A stretch of DNA of 64,000 bases from Sinonovacula constricta (taxonomy: Eukaryota; Mollusca; Bivalvia; Cardiida; Solecurtidae). Below, one piece after another: positions 1 through 14,173 of the stretch. The DNA lies in the NCBI GenBank assembly GCA_007844125.1, contig CM017564.1, positions 21,547,004-21,611,003 of the forward strand, written 5' to 3'. The position numbers and the translations under genes were made by a program. The notes below the pieces were generated by a model that saw only the letters and a program-made list of their open reading frames with translations, did no database searches and was not told the origin of the DNA. Numbering within the stretch: position 1 is the stretch's first letter; each line of letters begins with the position of its first letter.

Positions 1-2324
1 GCTTCAAAAAAACTGCATTTAAGTTCCTTTTTTTCAATTTCTGATTTCATCAACAAGTGACAGAAGTAACACATTGTTGTCATTTAACAAATAACATTTA
101 CGGTACTTTATTGAAACTATGGGAACACAATGTTTTTGTCGTATGCAATCAATTGAATGGTGTAATATTATAAAGTCAGAAATTGTTTCTGTTATGAAAC
201 AAGTTTTGAAAGTCCCATGTGATTTGTCTATGAGTCCAGATAAAGGGAGTAACTTATTGCAATATATCCCATATTTCTTCTAGGGCTTTGTTATCTGAGA
301 TTAGGTCCAGTGGTCAAGAGGGTAGAATGTAATCTCTTCACCTTATTCCAGGAATTGGAAAGTTGTTGGGGCTTGGAAAAATTTCATCACATTTTATCAC
401 ACCTGTTGTTTGCTGGTGGTTCTACCCAGACATTTTGTTCTTACTTTTGTTAAGATCTTTTGTTAAGATCTTTTAGGGAATACATCATTTTTATATCCAA
501 ATTTGGTAAAAAAAGGATTTGATCTGTGCAACTGATTCTGAGAATTTAGGCTTATATTTGTTTGGGGTATTTCTCCTCTAATAAAATTTAGTCATAACAA
601 TTATTAAATTATTTAAATTATTTTACTGCAATGTTTTTTTGTGTGTTTTTAAAAAACAAACAAAAAAAAAAACAACAGTTTTATTAGAACTTGTTAAATA
701 ATGTAGCAGTGAGATGATTTTCAATATACATGTACACCTACAAGATAGAGCTTTGAGGTGAAATAAACAATTTTTGACCAAGAAATACTCCCTTTCTCTG
801 GACCTTTTTTGATTGTTTTTGTTAGTTGCTTTATGGTTGATCATATTTGTTTTGTATATAAAGAGTATGTTAAGTATAGATAATTTATATCTTGCAGTAT
901 GTATTTTGTGAGACAAGATCATGTATTTAACCATTGTTGTTTGCCAACTTGAACATTTACATTATTAAACATAACGGTTCACTTTTGAAAATTGTATCAC
1001 CAATTTACTCAGTTTTTATTTTTAGACAAAAAATTTAAATAATGTTCAAACAGAAAAAAGGCATAACAACTGAGAAATATAAATAATGGGAGACAACTCA
1101 AATGTATGTTACACAAATTTTTTGTCAGAGTTGTTTCCTGTGATGCTGATTTACTTCTAATATGCATTGTCATAAACACATTTTCATTCAAATTTTCATT
1201 TTTTTTTATTTTGCTTAACTATGATTTATGTCTGTTTCAGTGAATTTTCCGTGCGTTTACAATGTGTTTAAATCCATGGCTGAGTATGGGAATTACTATT
1301 TATTTTACTATTGTTTCTAGTGTTGAATTTATTATTATAATTTTATTTTACTATTTTTGCATGGACAATTCAAAGAAAACAAATGATAATGGATGCAAAG
1401 ATCATGTAAAAGTCATTTATGTTATATTAATATTTTCATAAATTATAATCATTCTTATCTACTTCAAGACCAAGATGTAGTTCTCAAAGTGTATTAACAT
1501 AAACTTATGACAATTTCATTGCACTTTCATGCCAGTTTAACAAATACTGTACAGTTGGACAGAAAACCACAAAACTGACATCAACTAGTCATATGCTGAG
1601 TTTTGCACACATAAACAATTACATATGTCCTGTATGTAGTTAAACCAATGTAAAGTCTGTTTTTAATATTTACTTTTGAAATTAGTAATTGTGACAGAGC
1701 TTCTTGCCCACAGATTGTCTCTACAAATATTGCTTTTAATCTGCTTTTAAAGTGGCATGTGATGTTATTTTATAGCAGTATTTATTTATGAAGCATAAAT
1801 ATTTCTAACTTTCAACTTTTTTTTATAACTCCTTGGCCTTCATATGACACAGATCATGTATTTATAGTTGAAAAAATATTGTTGCTTTTTTTTTTGCATG
1901 CATCACAACGATGGAATCTTCCTCGATGGGATACGTAACCTTGATCACTAAATTATCTTTATCATTATTATTGTGGGTTGTACATAATATGGCAAATGGA
2001 AATAAAGAAAATATTTTCTAACAACTTTATTGTTTCCTGTGGACCCTGCTAAAACTTGACCAACCAATTAGCCCCTAATAGCACAATGTGTAAAGTGGCC
2101 ATCCCAGCCTTTATAACTCATAAATTCATAGTGCAAGCATATGACTTCTTAAAAAATCATCTAATTTTGTTGACCATTTTCACTGCATCAGTTATCAGTA
2201 TTTATGAATGCATGTTTAGAATAGCCATAGCTCCAAGGCTAAACCATTATGCATGTAATTATCCATGTATTTAATACATCTGTCGGGTTCAGAACTTCGC
2301 GCTGCTTTAGTGTAGGAAGTATAA
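1..2324. other. AT-rich non-coding stretch
   Basis: No ORF or motif here looks like protein. A plus-strand AATAAA at 2001-2006 followed by a T/G-rich stretch could be the polyadenylation site of a gene lying to the left of the window. That is weak evidence. Confidence 0.3.
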
Positions 2325-2592
2325 GGATTAGCTGGCATTTTTGCCGATACTGTGCAGCGACATTTCTATTATATAGCACAGGGGCACTTATGAGGTGCCT
2401 AGGGACTGAACAATGCCGGTCCATGATACTGACACAGACGAGTCAGGCGTTATACTCCCCTTGGCCCCAAACATTAGGAGGGAAGCCACTATCACCAACT
2501 TTTAAGTCTTTGGTTTGACCTGGCCAGGGTTTGAACCCACAACCTCCTGATCCACAAGCCAACGCTCTACCACCTGAACCATTGCGGCCCCT
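2325..2592 (-). mobile_element. SINE, family B (tRNA-derived)
   Basis: On the minus strand this begins with a tRNA-like head: A-box-like TGGTTCAGGTGGTAGAG and B box GGGTTCAAACCC. A body follows with TTAGGAGGGAAGCCACTA (plus-strand reading). Copies occur at 8895, 9674 and 31772. It is a SINE, not a tRNA gene, because the cloverleaf is incomplete and the body is conserved between copies. Confidence 0.75.
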
Positions 2593-2639
2593 GGGAAGTA
2601 TGAGTGTGTTGAAAACAAGTAAAAACCAGGAACATCAGA

Positions 2640-5196
2640 TGTCAGATAATTTATTTTATTATTCCTAAGTGATTATAAAAAGCAGCCATAAAGTTGAAAA
2701 ACAAATCTACAATTTATCATATCGGCAAATACATCAAATGCCATGGGAGCTAGATATGCATAAGTAAAACAGAGGTTTTTTTAAGTCGTTATATCTCAGG
2801 AAAACATAAACATTGAGACTGCAGGAACATGTGCATATACAGGAACAGTATGGAAAACTAGACATGCACAGACGAACACACAGACTTTACAAAAGTACTT
2901 CTTTGCATCTATACACATATTGTGGGTTTTATTTGGTTCACATTGTTTAATAAACAGTATGAATTATACTGGATTACAAGGGAAGTTACTAATTATCGCT
3001 ACTTTAGAACAATGTTAGATTAATATACGTGTATAAATCATTTTTTTTTTGCTTTTCATTGAAGTATGACAAAAATCACCAATCATTACATTGATAATTA
3101 ACTTTTATAATCACAGTCCCCACAAAGACTTCAAAAGGATCAAAGAACAATTCCAAACCAGCCGATATCCACCAAATCAGCTTTAAGGTTGAGCAACAGT
3201 AACTACGGAACAGTGATACATTGTCCGCTGTATCTTTATGGATTTACTCCTTCTGCTGTTGTTTACAATTTATTAACGAGAGGATGTATGTTAATGTACA
3301 CCTTATTGACATATTCAAACCAACACTAACATGTTTTCAAATATCTAAAATTAAATAAGTTTGAATATGCTTTCTACATTTTACGAAAAATACAACTTCC
3401 CATATTTCTAGACTTCTTCAAAACAAAAACATCAAACACATAATTGTTCCTCCACCTATTGCACAAATATTTCAAGTCATTTTTTTGTATTTTTTATTAT
3501 CAATCATACTTTCAAAACATAGAAAAGCACCCAATGTTACTGCTTCAATAAAAATATAATAAGCAATTAAATAAGTATACAGTTTTGCAATCAAATGGCA
3601 GTTTCACAATACCTGTAAGCAAGAGAGCATTATGCTTGTTCAATAATATCCTTAATGTTTGTATTACAACAATTGTCCAGTGCTGTTTGACCTGAAGTTG
3701 TATTTTTAGTTACACTTACGCACAAAATGTCCAATATGAACACATCTCTTACGAAACTCTCAAATGTTCAGACAGATTTTAGCTCTAAAATATTTAAACA
3801 AAATTCATGGCAAGAATTTTAAACAACTCTTTATGAAGTTAAAAAAAAGTAAAAAATGTTTCTGACAGAATACAGACATCTTCTAACAACATATTTGTTG
3901 ATCAATGTGCAAATAACTTCCCTAGCACACTTGGTGCTGATGGTGAGAATTGATCTTAATGGCAATAATGATTTAATATGCTAGTTTTTTTTCAAATAGT
4001 TCACTGACAAGCACACATGGTAACAAAGCAAAATTTGATGCAAAAAAGTTGTTCATATAATACATATTCATAGAATATCTAAGCTTAACCATCTATTTGC
4101 CATTCGATACAATGTGATTGGTCATTACTGCGTTTCTATGGCAACAAAACATCAACTGTCAAGAAATCAGTTGTTCTAAGATGGTTTTGATGGTATTGGT
4201 TTTGCTTTCAAAATGAAATTTTATTCATAAAAAATAAAATGCATTTTCTAAGTCTTTACAATTTTCTCAGTTGTACGATTTGTCTATAGAATATTTCCAC
4301 CTGTTTCTGTTTCACGAATGCCATTAAAACTTTCATGAATGTATTTTAAATTGAAACTTATAAAAATTGTGTTCTACATTTCTATTATAAGGTGCATTAT
4401 TATAAAAACAGATAAAAAACTAGATGTTAATAAGACTCATTACCAAATAATTTGTAACAAACATTTTAAATTATATTTCTTAAATAGAAAATAATATTCT
4501 TGAGTCCTCGAAAGTTGCAACAATCTGCTGATAGTCACATACTCGCAATATAAGACAGGAGACAATAACAAACAACAAGTAAACAAAAAGCACCTTGTTG
4601 CACAAAATAAAACAATTTTACGTCAAATAAAATGTCAGAAATAATATTTGCTACATAATTATGCATTAACTAAATACTACATTTTAAGTATTACATATGC
4701 ATTATTAAAGTCATCAAGTCATAATTATAAAAAAAACTTTAACAATCATAACAAAAACATATTCTAAATGAACTTTTTTTGGCGGCATTTCACCGTTTTA
4801 TTTCTGAGGTTGATGAAAAGTTTAAAAATAAATACTTTTTCATATCTAAATGCAATCAAAAATCAAAAAGGAATATTAATTTTATTGAGAGGATATGTAA
4901 AATATCGTATACCTTACCTAATATTTTCGTTTTTACCAGAAAGGTAAAAAAATGGACAATTACTTTGTTTTAAGGCTGAAAAAGCTGACCAAAAAAAAAA
5001 ACTGTCTTCAATTCCTATCCTAAGAAAAGTAAAGTTTAAACTTTTTAAAATGAAAAAAAAAAAAAAGAGAAGAAAAAAGTGTTTTTTTTTAATCAGACAC
5101 TACATGCTGAGCATCTCGCATCTTACTCATAACGAAGACGGAATGAAGCAGATGAGTTGAAGACAGTGTTCTATAAATAGAAAATCTAAAAATAGA
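2640..5196 (-). other. Probable CAP 3' UTR and downstream flank
   Basis: About 2.5 kb of AT-rich sequence with no supportable ORF lies just downstream of the CAP stop. On the minus strand it ends near overlapping AATAAA signals (complement of 2650-2660), immediately before a SINE. Several A- and T-runs occur, such as 5049-5065. A 3' UTR of this length is plausible but unproved. Confidence 0.35.
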
Positions 5197-5277
5197 TCAG
5201 ACACTCTCAGTAAGGTCAGTCTTAAACTTTTTGCCATCGAAGGTGCTCTTAAACTGTTCTGGCAGAGCAAACTCAGC
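5197..5277 (-). CDS. CAP: CAP last coding exon
   Basis: It encodes [20 protein letters not shown] and ends DLTESV with TGA at 5197-5199. PEQFK is the conserved CAP C-terminal motif. The acceptor is TTTTCAG. The 3' UTR follows to the left. Confidence 0.95.
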   Translation of the reverse strand, partial: AEFALPEQFKSTFDGKKFKTDLTESV

Positions 5278-8200
5278 CTGAAAAGAAAATAAGGAGAAAA
5301 TCATTAAAGTTATGTTTTATAAAAACAGTTTTTGGTTTATCGTCCCACTACAGTATTATAGGAATCCAGAGACAGTGTCCACGTGAAGCAGATATAGTGC
5401 TGCCTTTACTGTGTATAGCATGCCATAAACACCTGACATGATACCACACCCAGGCGCATTATCCTGACACTGGACCGACCAGGTTGTAGGAACTACCAGG
5501 TAAATACAGATTTGAACACTACCCTATACTGCCTGACAGAAAAAATTGCACAAAAATCACTGAATGTTCATTCTTTCCAAATCTATAAATAAGCACAAAA
5601 GTTAACTCTGCTAAAGTATCAGTGTCAGTGTGAACTATCCAGATCAGATGGCAATACAAAAGGATCTCATAAATGTCACAGATTTTTCTAAGTTTCAAAA
5701 CTTGCAGTCACAAGTGGGGATGTATGCTTCACAATGCACACAGATCTAGGGCATCAATTAACATATTTTGCATGACCTTTTCTGGTAACAATGTCTAATT
5801 TGGTTTTTTGAGAAAATAATGTTGTTCAAATTTTTGGAAACCATCTTTATACCTTATATGTAAAAACAATGACAGCAGACTGGTCAGGAAAAAAATGTAA
5901 AAAATGTATTTTTTTAAAATGGTGGAACATTGCTTATGATATGATATGGCAATACTTACAAAGTCTCCATCATCCTTGGGCACCAGGATATTCATCTCAG
6001 AGGATTTGGATGTGACCACCTCAGCATCTAGTGATTCCTTGCATAGGTACATCATACATCCATCAGTCTTCTCGATCGACACTGTTGGGCATTTACCAGA
6101 CAACTAAGGGAGACAAACACATGTATTAGACATTATGAGCTCCATAAGGCAGAGTATTGAATGCACAAATGCCAAGCCACAAGAAAACAGTAATATAAAT
6201 TATTTGTAAAAATCAAAGGCTGAAACAGCCACAGTGGTGTCGCATAATAGAACTACTTAAATAGACTGTTGGAGGACTGGAAAAAAGCAAATGACAAAAA
6301 ACACTATGCTGCAGCTATACTTATGGATCTGTCCAAAGCTTTTGATTGTTTGCCCCATGAGATAGTTATTTTAACTTTAAGGGCTGTCCGAAAGCCCAGT
6401 GAAACTTTTATCAAGGTATTCATTTCAAAGAAACCAATTAAAAATCGCTGAAATGTTTAGCAGCATGTAGCCTATAACTATGCAGATGACAACACCTTAT
6501 TGTTTCACGGCCCAAAGTTTCGAAGTTTAATATCAATCCAAAACACATTTCAATGGTATGCAGGCAAAAAAACTAACAAAAAGAACATAGTATGTATCCA
6601 TTTTTCATTATGGATGACACCTGAATAGATTGCGATATATTAAAATTGTTTTGTGTTGATATTGACTTCAAATTTGACGTTTGATGCTCAAATAAAAAAC
6701 TTGTGTAAAAAAAGCAGTCATGCACAACAATGCCATCTGAGTTAAATCCGACATCAGACTTTGTATTATTGATATTTTCAAATGGTAGGTTAAGTTTCCA
6801 TCTTATCTGTCTTTGTCATTTGATTGAATTACATAATTTTCAGACCTACAAGGATGTTAACACCTTGTGACAGATAAATGAAAGAACAGAAAGATAAACA
6901 GACAAACATACATTGGAATAAGGAAACAAAGATATAATACAGAGTACACGGTTAAACTAACAAAGGAATAAATCAACAAATTAAACTGATCAAAAACGGA
7001 AGGAAAAAACTATTTAAAGGACACACAATTAGTAGACTGTTAGACAGACATGTGAAGAGACGGACAGACGAACAAAGGAGACGGGTCCTAGGACACTTAC
7101 CACTTGACCTTGCACGCTCTGGCAGTTGATGAATTCAACAGAGGAAACAACAGCATCAAAGGCTACAGCCACTTTCTTACAGCTGTCTGTAAATCATAGT
7201 GTACAAGATATTAGTGCAAACTGTAGCATTGAAATGATTTATTTGTTAAACTGAAGCATTAAAGGCTATGGCCATTTTTTTTGCAGCTGTCTGTAATTGA
7301 AACTGGTTAAAATGTTGTGATCTTCAATTCTTTATATTGTATGAAGCTGGAGTTACTGAAGTCAGCCTGTCTTTGATATGAAGACAGGCTTTCACACCAA
7401 TGCTAGATTTACAGGAGTGAAGTTATTTTGCATTAAAAATATGCACACCCTCACCCACCCACAACATAAACTTTAGGTTTTAGAATAGTTAAGTACCTGT
7501 GTGTTCTTTACCTATGGTAATAGTTTGTCATTGATAAATCCAGTATTGACTTAGGATTTTTTTTTTTTTAATATATTGCAGCATCCATTTATGATCATTA
7601 TAGTAACATCCAGCGTTCTGGTGGAGATAGTCAGCAGACACGTGTCTGGGTAGAACCACCGGTGCACTGCAAGTCAGCTGGAAGACCTTCTCACAATAAG
7701 TCCTTTGCCCCGAACGGGACTCAAACCCACGCAGGGAGAGGCTTAGCAGTTAGAGGAGTTACAAAGTTTTACCACTTAGCCATGGGCGTCCCTACTAAGA
7801 TGCTTAGTACATATGTGTGGGCAAAACATCTCCAGAAAACCCAACGAAAGTCACTTTAGAAACACAAACCTCTTCAGTAAACCTTACCTACGACAATGGA
7901 GTTACATTTGCCCTTGATCACCAGTGTGCTGTCTGTACACTTGTACATGTAGACAGTCTGCTTCAAGTTGGTTTCTTCAATCACCAGTGATTTGTTGCCC
8001 ACTTGGTTTTCCTAGCAATAAAACAATGAAACATACATGATATCACTAACAAAGCAGCACTAGACATACCTTCTAAGTACACAGCCTATTTCATGTTGTT
8101 TCCTCGGTCACTAGCATTTTTTTCTCTCTTCAAAGTATCAAATTAAAAAACACAATATAAGCATGATATGAGTTAAAATGTACACCGTTAGCTTTTTTTT

Positions 8201-11200
8201 AGAGCTCACTTAAGTTTTTCTAACAAATACTGAATTAAATTAAAAGGTCTTGTATTTGATGTCTGTTTATTTGCAGCACACTTTTTTTTTTTACAGACAA
8301 GAAATTAACTAAACTAAATGGTAGTGTTTTTGATAATTATTAACTCTGAGCTTTCCTACAATAAAATGAATAGACCTTTCAGATTAACAGTAAGATAGCT
8401 CTCAATGAATCTTTCTTTAAAACTATAGGATAATACCATTTGCACAATAGTCAGACATAGACTTAATCGTGGTACCCAATTTTGGACCACAATGGCGATT
8501 GTAACCTGTAAAGATCTGGCAAAGTGTTGTTTAGTTAAGTCATATATGTGAACAGTGAAGCATAACACTAAAATCGTCATTTATATTTTCTATTTGAACC
8601 ACCCTGCACATTCAGATAATTTCAAACTAAGAAAACCACTGTTTTTCTAAATCATGTTTTATCATCATCCGGGCCATCTGCCTTGACGTTGACATATACA
8701 TTTTTACCAGAAATTCTTGTCTTGCTTGTTTATATTTTTTTTTGAAAATTAGGATTCAAGAGTGATTTTTTGCAATTGTATTGTTTTTCTATTAAGGTAG
8801 TATCTAAAATTGTCTATACTGAGATTAGTTAATACAGATATTATTCACAAACTCCCCAAAACTGAGGTAAGATATTGTTACATATATCTGATCTTGGGAT
8901 GGAATGGGATGGGATTTGCCGGCATTTGTCGATACTGTGCACAGGGGCACTACTGAAGATCCCAAGTTCTGAACCCGGCCTGTCCATGATACTGACGAGT
9001 CAGGCGTAATGCTGTCCCCTTAGCCCCTAGCATAAGGAGGGAAGCCACTACTACCAACTTTAAAGTCTTTAGTTTGACCCGACTGGGGTTTGACCCGCGA
9101 CCTCTCGATCCGCAAGCCGACCCTCTACCAATTGAGCTATTGCGGCCGGTATCTGATCTTGTCAAACTGTCTGCCACCTTTAAATCCGGGTACTAGTGCA
9201 AAGGTATGATACAAACAGAAACATCACAAAACCAAAAAAAGACAAAGGAGAATGCTGCTTGTACTTACAATGACCCATTTCTTCTGCTGGAGTTCAAAAA
9301 CTGGTGGCTTAACAGTATTGTGTGGTTTCTGTGCAATTTTCGGGGGACCCGCTGCCTTGAAGGGTGCAGGGCCAGTTCTAACGCCTGGAACTGCGCTCTT
9401 GGCCTTCAGTGCGGGGTTCTTGTGGGTCTTCATGTCATCAGTGACCTTCTTCAAGCCTGAAGATGCAGAGTTAACTGCTAAGCATGAATTGATAACGGTT
9501 ATGCATGCAGTAGACAGTCATCATTGTAACCCACTTGCCCGAAGCCTGGGGCAAGTAAAAAGTCCTTGACACTAGCCCGAAGCGGCAAGTGACTTACTTG
9601 AGCAATTCCAGTCCTTTTATTGAAAAGTAAATTCCTTAAGAGTGTTTATCAGTGCTTTTCTCATATTATTTACAGGGATTTGGAATTAGGTGGCATTTTT
9701 GCCCATACTGTGCAGCGACATTTCTATCATATAGCACAGGGGCAATTATGAGGTGCCCAGGGACTGAAAAAGGCCGGTCCATTATACTGTCTGACACTGA
9801 CAAGTCAGGCCTAATGCTGTCCCCTTAACCCCGAGCGTTAGGAGGGAAGCCACTACTACCAACTTTAAAGATTTTGGTTTGATCAGGCCGGGGTTTGAAC
9901 CCGCGACCTCCAATATTTACACATACCACTGTGAGGTAACATTTTTAGAGTACAGCACCCAGACAGATAAGCTTTTACTAAGCTGTAAAGTCTTTGTCAG
10001 ACACATGCTTTTTTTTTTTTTTTTTTTTGGTGTTCATACTAAAACAAATGTTTATCATGCAGTATTGTCTGCGTCAATAACACATATTAAAACAAATGTT
10101 TATCATGCAGTATTGTCTGCGTCAATAACACATATTAAAACAAATGTTTATCATGCAGTATTGTCTGCGTCAATAACACATATCTTTTATTGAAACTGAA
10201 CAATATAGTTAAGCATGCCTAAATATTTGGGAACTAGATCTTTTATTTCAGGCCAAGTGAAAACATTTTCGGTGGTTAAGCAATTATGCTGAGCTGCTTG
10301 CCGGATTGCCAGTATTTGCTGTTGAGTGAACACAAATAAATTAAGTTACCTTTGCATGTAGTTTAAGCAAAATAAAATAATGTATTTAGGAAGGAAAGTT
10401 AGGTTGTGTGATATATTAATGATTATTACATGAACTATAAATAGACGCAATAGATTGGTCACCCCCCCAAAATAGTCGAGTCAATAAATATAGATATTGA
10501 CCCGCTTTCGCTGATATTAACTGGTCCATTAATAGAATGCAAAATTTCCATCAATATTATGTGCGCATCTACAAAACTTCCTTAGAATTGTACGCATTGT
10601 GGGATACTCGTCCCAGACGAACAATATTCACGAAGTAAACAATATAAACTATTTTCTTGCATTTAAGTTTAGATAATAATTAAAGAAATAAAAACTATTT
10701 ATTATTAACAATTTATAGTTCATGTAATAAGCCAGTTATTTTTTATCGCCAAAAACGTTTTTTTGGTTAATATCACAGCATATTTCCCAGCTAATAAGTA
10801 AATAATTGTATATTGTGTTACTGCGCATACACATTGTGGCATTTCTCTATTGAACTAACAATGCAGACATGATCAAATACAATTTTGCTACAATAACATC
10901 AAGTGATACTTTTTATTAAATGATGCTGTTTTAGCACACTACAAGAATCGGTGTTTGTCATTATTTTGTCCATCTTTTGTCTGACAAAACTACAAAAGTC
11001 ACAAATACATTTTACAAAAAATTTGTGACAATGTTGATGATAGTTAAAACATAAAGTAGATAATTTTGATCATTTGATCTTTTGCAAGGACTGTGTCCCA
11101 TCGTGAAATTTGCTTTTTTCTCTTTCTGCATTTTAATGTATGAAATAAAAATGTTGCATTACATGCAAAATGACACCCTTTACATAAGCAAGCATAAATA

Positions 11201-14118
11201 TTCCCTTTCTTTAAGTTGCATTTTGTGACATTTTCTGGAAACTGCAGCAGTCTTTTTTAAGCTCAAAAAGTCATAAAACAGGCATCAAAAACGTGCTTAC
11301 GTTTTAATAACAGTTTATATTTACTGTTTCAATTTTGTTGGTTGTAGTGTACATACCAGCAGTGACCACTTCACCACGATTCAGCTCCGAAAACAGTGCT
11401 GCTCTGACGTCAGAGGAATCTGCCTCGCCAGAGGCTGGGGGAGCAGGTGGGCAGGGTGGTGGTGGTGGGGGGCCTCCAGCCGGTGGGGGAGGGGGTGGTG
11501 GTGCACCACCTTTAGAGGTCGGGGGCTTACTGGCTGCAGCAGCGCTAGCGTTGCCTCCCTGCAATGGAACCACAAGTTTTAAGTTTATGTTTATTGGATT
11601 TATCGTCCCACCAACAGTATTTCAGTTATCTGGAGACAATGTCCACTTGAAGCACATATATAGTGCTGCCATAACTGTGTATAGCATGCCATGAACACCT
11701 GGCCTTATACAACACCAAGTCATATTATCTGACACCTGGTTGACCTGTCATAAAACTGTGGCATCTGTTCCCAGTGGACATGAATATGTTTTATATGTAT
11801 ATTAGGCAAACTATGCTTGTTTTCAGGAAAGAATTTCAAATGAATCATATCTATACACTTTTCTAGACTACAAACACCATGTAACTATACATGTATTCAG
11901 CTAGACCAGCGTTTACCAAGCTGTAAAGTTTGTGTTTTTGTTTGTTTGTTGTTCATATCAGACAAGTGTTTATCACACATGGTAGTCTGCGTCAATAGCA
12001 CATTTTTTTTATTGAAACAAAACAATCATGGTTCAGTGTGCTTAGATCATTCAGAACTAGGTATTTATTTTTGGGCCAAGTGAAAACATTTAGGGGCAAG
12101 TGATTTTGCTGAGCTGCTTGCCAAAAGGTCAGTATTTATTGTGGAGTAACCACAAATAAGTTCGGTTACCTTTGCATGAAAACATTTCTCAGTTAAATTG
12201 GATCCAAAAAAAGTAGTAAAGCAATCAAGGGAAAATAACTTCTATGCAAAAAATACTGCAAAAAAAATGCTAACAGAAAAACTAAGAAAAAAGCACATTT
12301 TACCCAATTCTAGCCTATAAAGACCATGTACCTGAGAATTCCAGGCGACACCAGTAGTGTGATAAGCCTTGATGTAATCAATCAACTCACGGAGAGTTCC
12401 CAGCCAGGCCTTTGTCCAGTCAACATGGCTTTGATCCCTGCAACAGAGAGTATTGGGTCACACAGCCACTAATTTTCTAATAGACCACAATCTCATTTCA
12501 AGTGTTAGAGCACCTATGGCTGAGGAGATAGGTACAGTACAACTGACCGTTCTGTGTTGAGTCCTAAGCTCACATCTGAGTTTGTGTGTGAGATTCCCTG
12601 TGATCCGATTGGCTGAATTTTTAGTGAGATTTAAAATCTGGCTAATCAGATGCTTGAGGATAAACTCAGAATCCAAGTAGAATTTTCTGGCCTAGATCTG
12701 AGTGAAAACTTACTGCATGGATCTGTAGTGTGTCAGCAGGATGACATAACTATAACAACCATAATCAGGTCACTTAAACATAACAAAACCTGCTTTTCTA
12801 ATACCTTACAATATACACTCAATAAACAATAAACAAGACAAATTGTATAATTGAAGAGCCTGGAAGCAGACAGATGGAAAGACACATGCATAGACAAGAC
12901 AAACTCACTTTTCCTTGTAGTCTTTAAGGACCCTGTTGGTATAGAACATGCCAGCATCTGACATTTCCTTCACATAAGGTCCTGGCGTTGGCTCCTGAAA
13001 ACAGATTTTTAAATAATTATTAACACAGCTAATCAGTGCTAGATATTTTTAATATTACACTTTTTTCTTTTTTCCACTCCTATAAATAATATGGGTAACA
13101 TTTCTGTCTAGTACACTTTTCAGGCTTAGCTCTTTTTCTTCTTCCCTTTACTTTATACATCTTTATGTATCTAATTACACAGACAGTTGCTGATTAAGTC
13201 TAATTAAATTTTTGGATTTCCCTTGGGAAGAAGTTACTGTTTTGTGTGTCCTTCATCTAAAGCCGATATCCTGCCACTGTGTGGGTTCGAGTCAGGGCGA
13301 AGGATTTAATGTGGGAAGGTCTTCCAGCTGATATGCCGTGCGCCAGTGGTTCTACCAAGACATTTGTCTGGGGTCTTCCTCCACCAAAACAGCTGGATGT
13401 TGCTATAATGATCATAACTGGTCACTGTGACGTATCTCAAAAACAAAACAAAACAAACATCAAAAGCCGAGTCTCTTCAAACTCTGACAGTTGAAATGGG
13501 GACATCAATGTAGATGGATACAACTTCATGATCAGGATTATTATGATCGGATTTTCCCCTTTCTAAATTAAATTCATTATGAGGGAAAGTTTCAGAGAGT
13601 ACTTACCACAGTCACCCAACCAAGAGCTGGGATAGACTCGGAGATACCGGATAGATGATTGAACTGGGCACTGGTTCGGTTCTTCTCTCTGAACTCCTTT
13701 AGAAAATAATGATACAAACATTAAAGCAGGAAACTGAAATTTCTTCAAGTAGTGAAAACATTAGAATAAAAAACTTTATTTCATCAGATTAAATAATCAT
13801 GTAAGAAACAACAAAATCATGAGTCATTAGCAAGATAAAGTTTAAGTTAATTTTTATTTTCCACTCTTCCTCATTCTTCTCAAATAAATGAACACTCACC
13901 TGTACAGCAGCAATCTGTTGTGAAATTGGCTTCAGAAGGTCCATTAACACATTCTGAAACAAATAGGAAATGTGCTAAGTCGGAAAATCTTAAATGACTT
14001 TGTTCAGCACAAACTAATAAAGCATGGGACAAGTATAGAGCAAAAAAAGCCAAATCCCACAAGGATCTGCACAATTTGCTCTCTCTCTCTAAAAAAAAGC
14101 CAAATCCTACAAGGATCT

Positions 14119-14173
<55 letters not shown>

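Noticed and set aside
8895..9148. A tRNA gene on the minus strand
   Set aside because: A and B boxes are present, but the acceptor stem does not pair and the same body follows in several copies; it is a SINE head.
11335..11694. 119-codon Gly-rich plus-strand ORF
   Set aside because: Antisense of the CAP proline tract running into a SINE.
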